In this document: positions 6,731-8,437 of the stretch, piece by piece
How the letters are laid out: each line of letters begins with the position of its first letter
How positions within the stretch are numbered: the stretch's first letter is position 1
Assembly (NCBI GenBank): GCA_964573895.1
Contig: CAZNLS010000108.1
Location: forward strand, 1 to 8,437
DNA: 8,437 nt
Reading direction: 5' to 3'
Origin: CAZNLS01 sp964573895
GTDB lineage: Bacteria > Acidobacteriota > Aminicenantia > UBA2199
The notes under the pieces: model-generated
Told to the model about the DNA's origin: nothing
The model's database searches: none
The model's input: only the letters and a program-made list of their open reading frames with translations
Translations under genes and position numbers: made by a program

Positions 6731-7294
6731 ATGATAAAAATTAATGAACAGATCCCGGAACTTTCTCTGGAAGCATATCATGATGGGGAAGAAAAAACTT
6801 TTAAGTTATCTGAATTCAGGGGAAAATGGCTTGTTGCTATTTTTTATCCAGCAGATTTTACATTTGTATGCCCGACTGAGCTTGAAGATGCAGCCAACCA
6901 CTATGAAAATTTTAAAAAAGAGGGAGCTGAAATAGTCAGTGTCAGTACTGATACACATTTTGTCCATAAAGCCTGGCATGATACCTCAGATGCAATTAAA
7001 AAAATAAAATTTCCGATGCTTGCCGATCCTACCGGTGAGATGTGTAAAGCTTTCGGAACTTATATTGAGGATGAGGGATTATCTTTGAGGGGAACATTTA
7101 TTATTGATCCTGACGGCGTACTTAAGGCAATGGAAATTAATGATAACAGCATAGGGAGAAGTGCAAAAGAGCTTTTGAGAAAAGTTCAGGCTGCAAAATA
7201 TGTAAGAGAGCATGACGGAGAAGTCTGCCCGGCAAACTGGGAGCCCGGAGAAAAAACTTTGATCCCCGGACTCGAACTGGTAGGAAAAATTTAA
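6731..7294 (+). CDS. ahpC: Alkyl hydroperoxide reductase subunit C (typical 2-Cys peroxiredoxin)
   Basis: A 187-residue cytosolic peroxidase that reduces hydrogen peroxide, organic peroxides and probably peroxynitrite. The peroxidatic cysteine C47 sits in FYPADFTFVCPTE (38-50) with the conserved T44. The catalytic-site arginine is R120 in LRGTF. The resolving cysteine C166 lies in EVCPANW near the C-terminus, giving the usual intersubunit disulfide. The ending LVGKI matches enterobacterial AhpC, and the length is typical. C105 is an extra cysteine outside the catalytic pair. AAGGAGG seven bases upstream of the ATG is a strong SD. The gene is divergent from the glycosyltransferase unit, has its own operator-bearing promoter, and ends in an intrinsic terminator, so it is monocistronic. 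No ahpF or thioredoxin-reductase-type partner is present; the electron donor must be encoded elsewhere. Confidence 0.96.
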   Translation: MIKINEQIPELSLEAYHDGEEKTFKLSEFRGKWLVAIFYPADFTFVCPTELEDAANHYENFKKEGAEIVSVSTDTHFVHKAWHDTSDAIKKIKFPMLADPTGEMCKAFGTYIEDEGLSLRGTFIIDPDGVLKAMEINDNSIGRSAKELLRKVQAAKYVREHDGEVCPANWEPGEKTLIPGLELVGKI

Positions 7295-7309
7295 AATAAA
7301 AATCTAATG

Positions 7310-7339
7310 AAGGAGGACAAAAATACTCCTCCTTTTTTT
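7310..7339 (+). terminator. Intrinsic terminator of ahpC
   Basis: AAGGAGGA (7310-7317) and TCCTCCTT (7327-7334) form a perfect 8-bp stem with a 9-nt loop and run into a tract of seven T (7333-7339), 15 bases after the ahpC stop codon. The AAGGAGG on the stem's left arm is part of the hairpin. No start codon follows at SD spacing. Confidence 0.9.
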
Positions 7340-7658
7340 ACAAATATTTTTTAGGATTTTTTATTTCTGCTGTGAAAATATATCGGGTGGAGACTGTTTA
7401 TTCTTATGTCACGAAACTGATCAAGCTCTGCTATATAGCTATATCTCATAACTCCTTGCTCTTGTTTAAATGAGAGAGTGATCGTGCAACTTCGATTAGG
7501 GGTTGAAAGGAAAAATGTCAAAATGAAAATCACCATCCCTCTTGAGTCATGTACAATACAGCATGGAATTATGCCGAAAAAAAAGGATATAGCGGGACAG
7601 AAGTATTTTTCCAAAAGAAACCGGTTCAGATAAGGACTATTTTTGATGCAGGAATGGT
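7340..7658. other. Gene-poor stretch between ahpC terminator and the lycopene-cyclase-like gene
   Basis: About 320 bp without a convincing gene. Two short frames cross it: minus-strand 7351-7614 (87 codons) and plus-strand 7549-7770 (73 codons, running into the opposite-strand gene). Neither has a good SD or family motifs. The plus frame begins MYNTAWNYAEKKGY, loosely like the Lys/Glu/Gly-rich tails of Rpn/PD-(D/E)XK transposase-family proteins, which could mean a decayed remnant, but this is too little to call. A 12-bp perfect palindrome ATATAGCTATAT lies at 7433-7444. The 3' untranslated region of the leftward gene may occupy the right part. Confidence 0.4.
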
Positions 7659-8342
7659 TTACCGGTTATCCTTTAATTTCATTCCTGTCACATACATTAC
7701 AAAAACAGGCCAGACTGCTCCGAAAGTAAATGCCCATAATATTTCCTCAACCGGAAAACCGAATAATTGAATTTCGGTCAGATTCATTTGTGACCATTGC
7801 ATACTGAAACGTGGAAAAAGTGACGCTGCTATAAACAGTACAGCTCCGTAAAGTAGTGAAAACAAAACAGCTCCAGTCAATATAAGAGTTCGAAAATCCC
7901 AGAAAAAATATAAAAAAACTAAGCCAAGCAGGGAAATTACAATAATAATTGCAGTCATAATCCCCATCCCTGCAGAATTTAAGACAATTGTTAAAAGAAA
8001 ACAAAAATGAGAAATAATTAAGTACCTTTTCAGGATCAAAATAGGTGCAAAATCAAATGTAATCTTCTTTTTTTTCAAAAGTGTAGTTATCCAGCATGCC
8101 ATACAACCCGTAGAAAAAGAAAATATAACATCCTCAATACTTATCACAGTTCCCATTATTCTGACCGGGTCCCAGTATTCAGGAATGAAAAGTAAGGATG
8201 AAAAAGCAAATGGGACAGATAATATCCCGCTAAATAAAATGTAGGACCGATTCCGCGATGAAAACAGAAAAATTATAAAAACCATAAATAAAAGTAAAAT
8301 ACTCAGATTGAAATATGGATATGATTTAAAAAAATTTAACAT
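7659..8342 (-). CDS. Lycopene cyclase domain-like integral membrane protein
   Basis: A 227-residue, very hydrophobic protein with about seven membrane segments (roughly 11-29, 33-54, 68-88, 103-122, 124-148, 153-174 and 196-220). Two sequence elements recur: SIEDVIFSFSTG (68-79) and PVEEILWAFTFG (197-208). The second belongs to GFPVEEILWAF and carries the PxEE signature known from the CrtYc/CrtYd/CarR-type lycopene beta-cyclase domains. FIPEYWDP (52-59) also suits that group. Those enzymes cyclise the ends of lycopene. No crtB, crtI or other carotenoid gene is in this window, so the substrate here is open and another hydrophobic molecule is possible. No SD precedes the ATG. The sequence before it is AT-rich, with TACAAT nine bases upstream, which could serve a leaderless or near-leaderless transcript. 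Membrane protein is certain; the domain call is moderately sure. Confidence 0.6.
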   Translation of the reverse strand: MLNFFKSYPYFNLSILLLFMVFIIFLFSSRNRSYILFSGILSVPFAFSSLLFIPEYWDPVRIMGTVISIEDVIFSFSTGCMACWITTLLKKKKITFDFAPILILKRYLIISHFCFLLTIVLNSAGMGIMTAIIIVISLLGLVFLYFFWDFRTLILTGAVLFSLLYGAVLFIAASLFPRFSMQWSQMNLTEIQLFGFPVEEILWAFTFGAVWPVFVMYVTGMKLKDNR

Positions 8343-8430
8343 TTATATATTGTATAAAATAAAAAATTTATTTGATAGTCAGACAATATTGTAATTGAGA
8401 CTCTAATCATCGAGTATTCTTTTGATGTAT

Positions 8431-8437
8431 GGAGGTG
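8431..8437 (+). promoter_or_regulatory. Probable ribosome binding site of a gene beyond the right edge
   Basis: The window ends in GGAGGTG, identical to the SD in front of the glycine C-acetyltransferase gene. A rightward start codon would be expected within about ten bases past the edge. The alternative, that ATGTATGGAGGTG (8425-8437) is itself the start of a coding frame, cannot be excluded. Confidence 0.4.

Noticed and set aside
7310..7320. AAGGAGG after ahpC as the ribosome binding site of a small gene
   Set aside because: It is the left arm of the perfect terminator hairpin, and no start codon follows at suitable spacing.
7433..7444. Palindrome ATATAGCTATAT as an operator
   Set aside because: It is pure AT except for the central GC, lies in no promoter context, and is short enough to expect by chance here.
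7351..7614. An 87-codon frame on the minus strand
   Set aside because: It has no SD and no recognisable motif, and its composition (Phe, Ile, Ser and Cys rich) looks like a chance translation of AT-rich DNA. It is not called as a gene.
7523..7633. A short plus-strand frame MKITIPLESC... of 36 codons
   Set aside because: It is preceded only by an overlapping ATG-TCA-AAA-TGA, has no clear SD at proper spacing and belongs to no recognisable family.
7619..7754. Recurrent AACCGG or ACCGG(TT) near 7619, 7661 and 7749 as a repeat family
   Set aside because: The units are only 5-8 bases, irregularly spaced, and two lie inside or at the end of coding sequence.
7549..7770. A 73-codon plus-strand frame starting MYNTAW
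   Set aside because: It overlaps the end of the opposite-strand membrane protein by more than 100 bp and has no SD. The resemblance to Rpn-type tails is too short to support a gene or pseudogene call.

Overview
The window is an AT-rich bacterial chromosome segment. Strong Shine-Dalgarno sequences (GGAGG types) precede some genes. TAA, TAG and TGA are all used as stops, so the code is standard. There is no rRNA, tRNA, CRISPR array or recognisable mobile element. The gene mix (FAD-type thymidylate synthase, glycine C-acetyltransferase, AhpC peroxiredoxin, membrane glycosyltransferase) would fit a low-GC, probably anaerobic or microaerophilic, free-living bacterium. The phylum cannot be fixed from the sequence.

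Layout. Positions 41-2146 (+) hold a small P-loop nucleoside/nucleotide-kinase-like protein followed by a double-length ThyX-family protein, plausibly a deoxynucleotide-metabolism pair. Positions 2222-3490 (-) encode a well-conserved glycine C-acetyltransferase (Kbl) with its own promoter. Positions 3544-6605 (-) form a two-gene unit: a family-2 polyprenol-phosphate-type glycosyltransferase, then a large multi-pass GT-C-like protein with a C-terminal TPR region. The pair looks like a lipid-linked sugar donor synthase and the membrane transferase that uses the donor. Positions 6731-7294 (+) encode a 2-Cys peroxiredoxin (AhpC), with a PerR-like operator over its -10 box and a clear intrinsic terminator. 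A stretch of about 320 bp without a convincing gene follows. Positions 7659-8342 (-) encode a seven-helix-type membrane protein resembling lycopene cyclase domains, with an internal repeat. The right edge ends in GGAGGTG, probably the ribosome binding site of a rightward gene outside the window.

The most unusual item is the 484-residue ThyX-like protein. It is an internal duplication of the ThyX fold in which the two halves have lost different parts of the signature. The first half keeps the Ser/Arg end of the RHRxxSxNExSxR motif but not RHR. The second keeps RHR and the R-x-D-x-H-A-Q-W element but not the final Arg. This suggests a composite active site or altered chemistry. The kinase-like gene next to it has a near-consensus promoter placed so that transcription should begin at the start codon (leaderless). 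Lesser points of interest are the lycopene-cyclase-like protein with no carotenoid genes beside it and the PerR-like control of ahpC.
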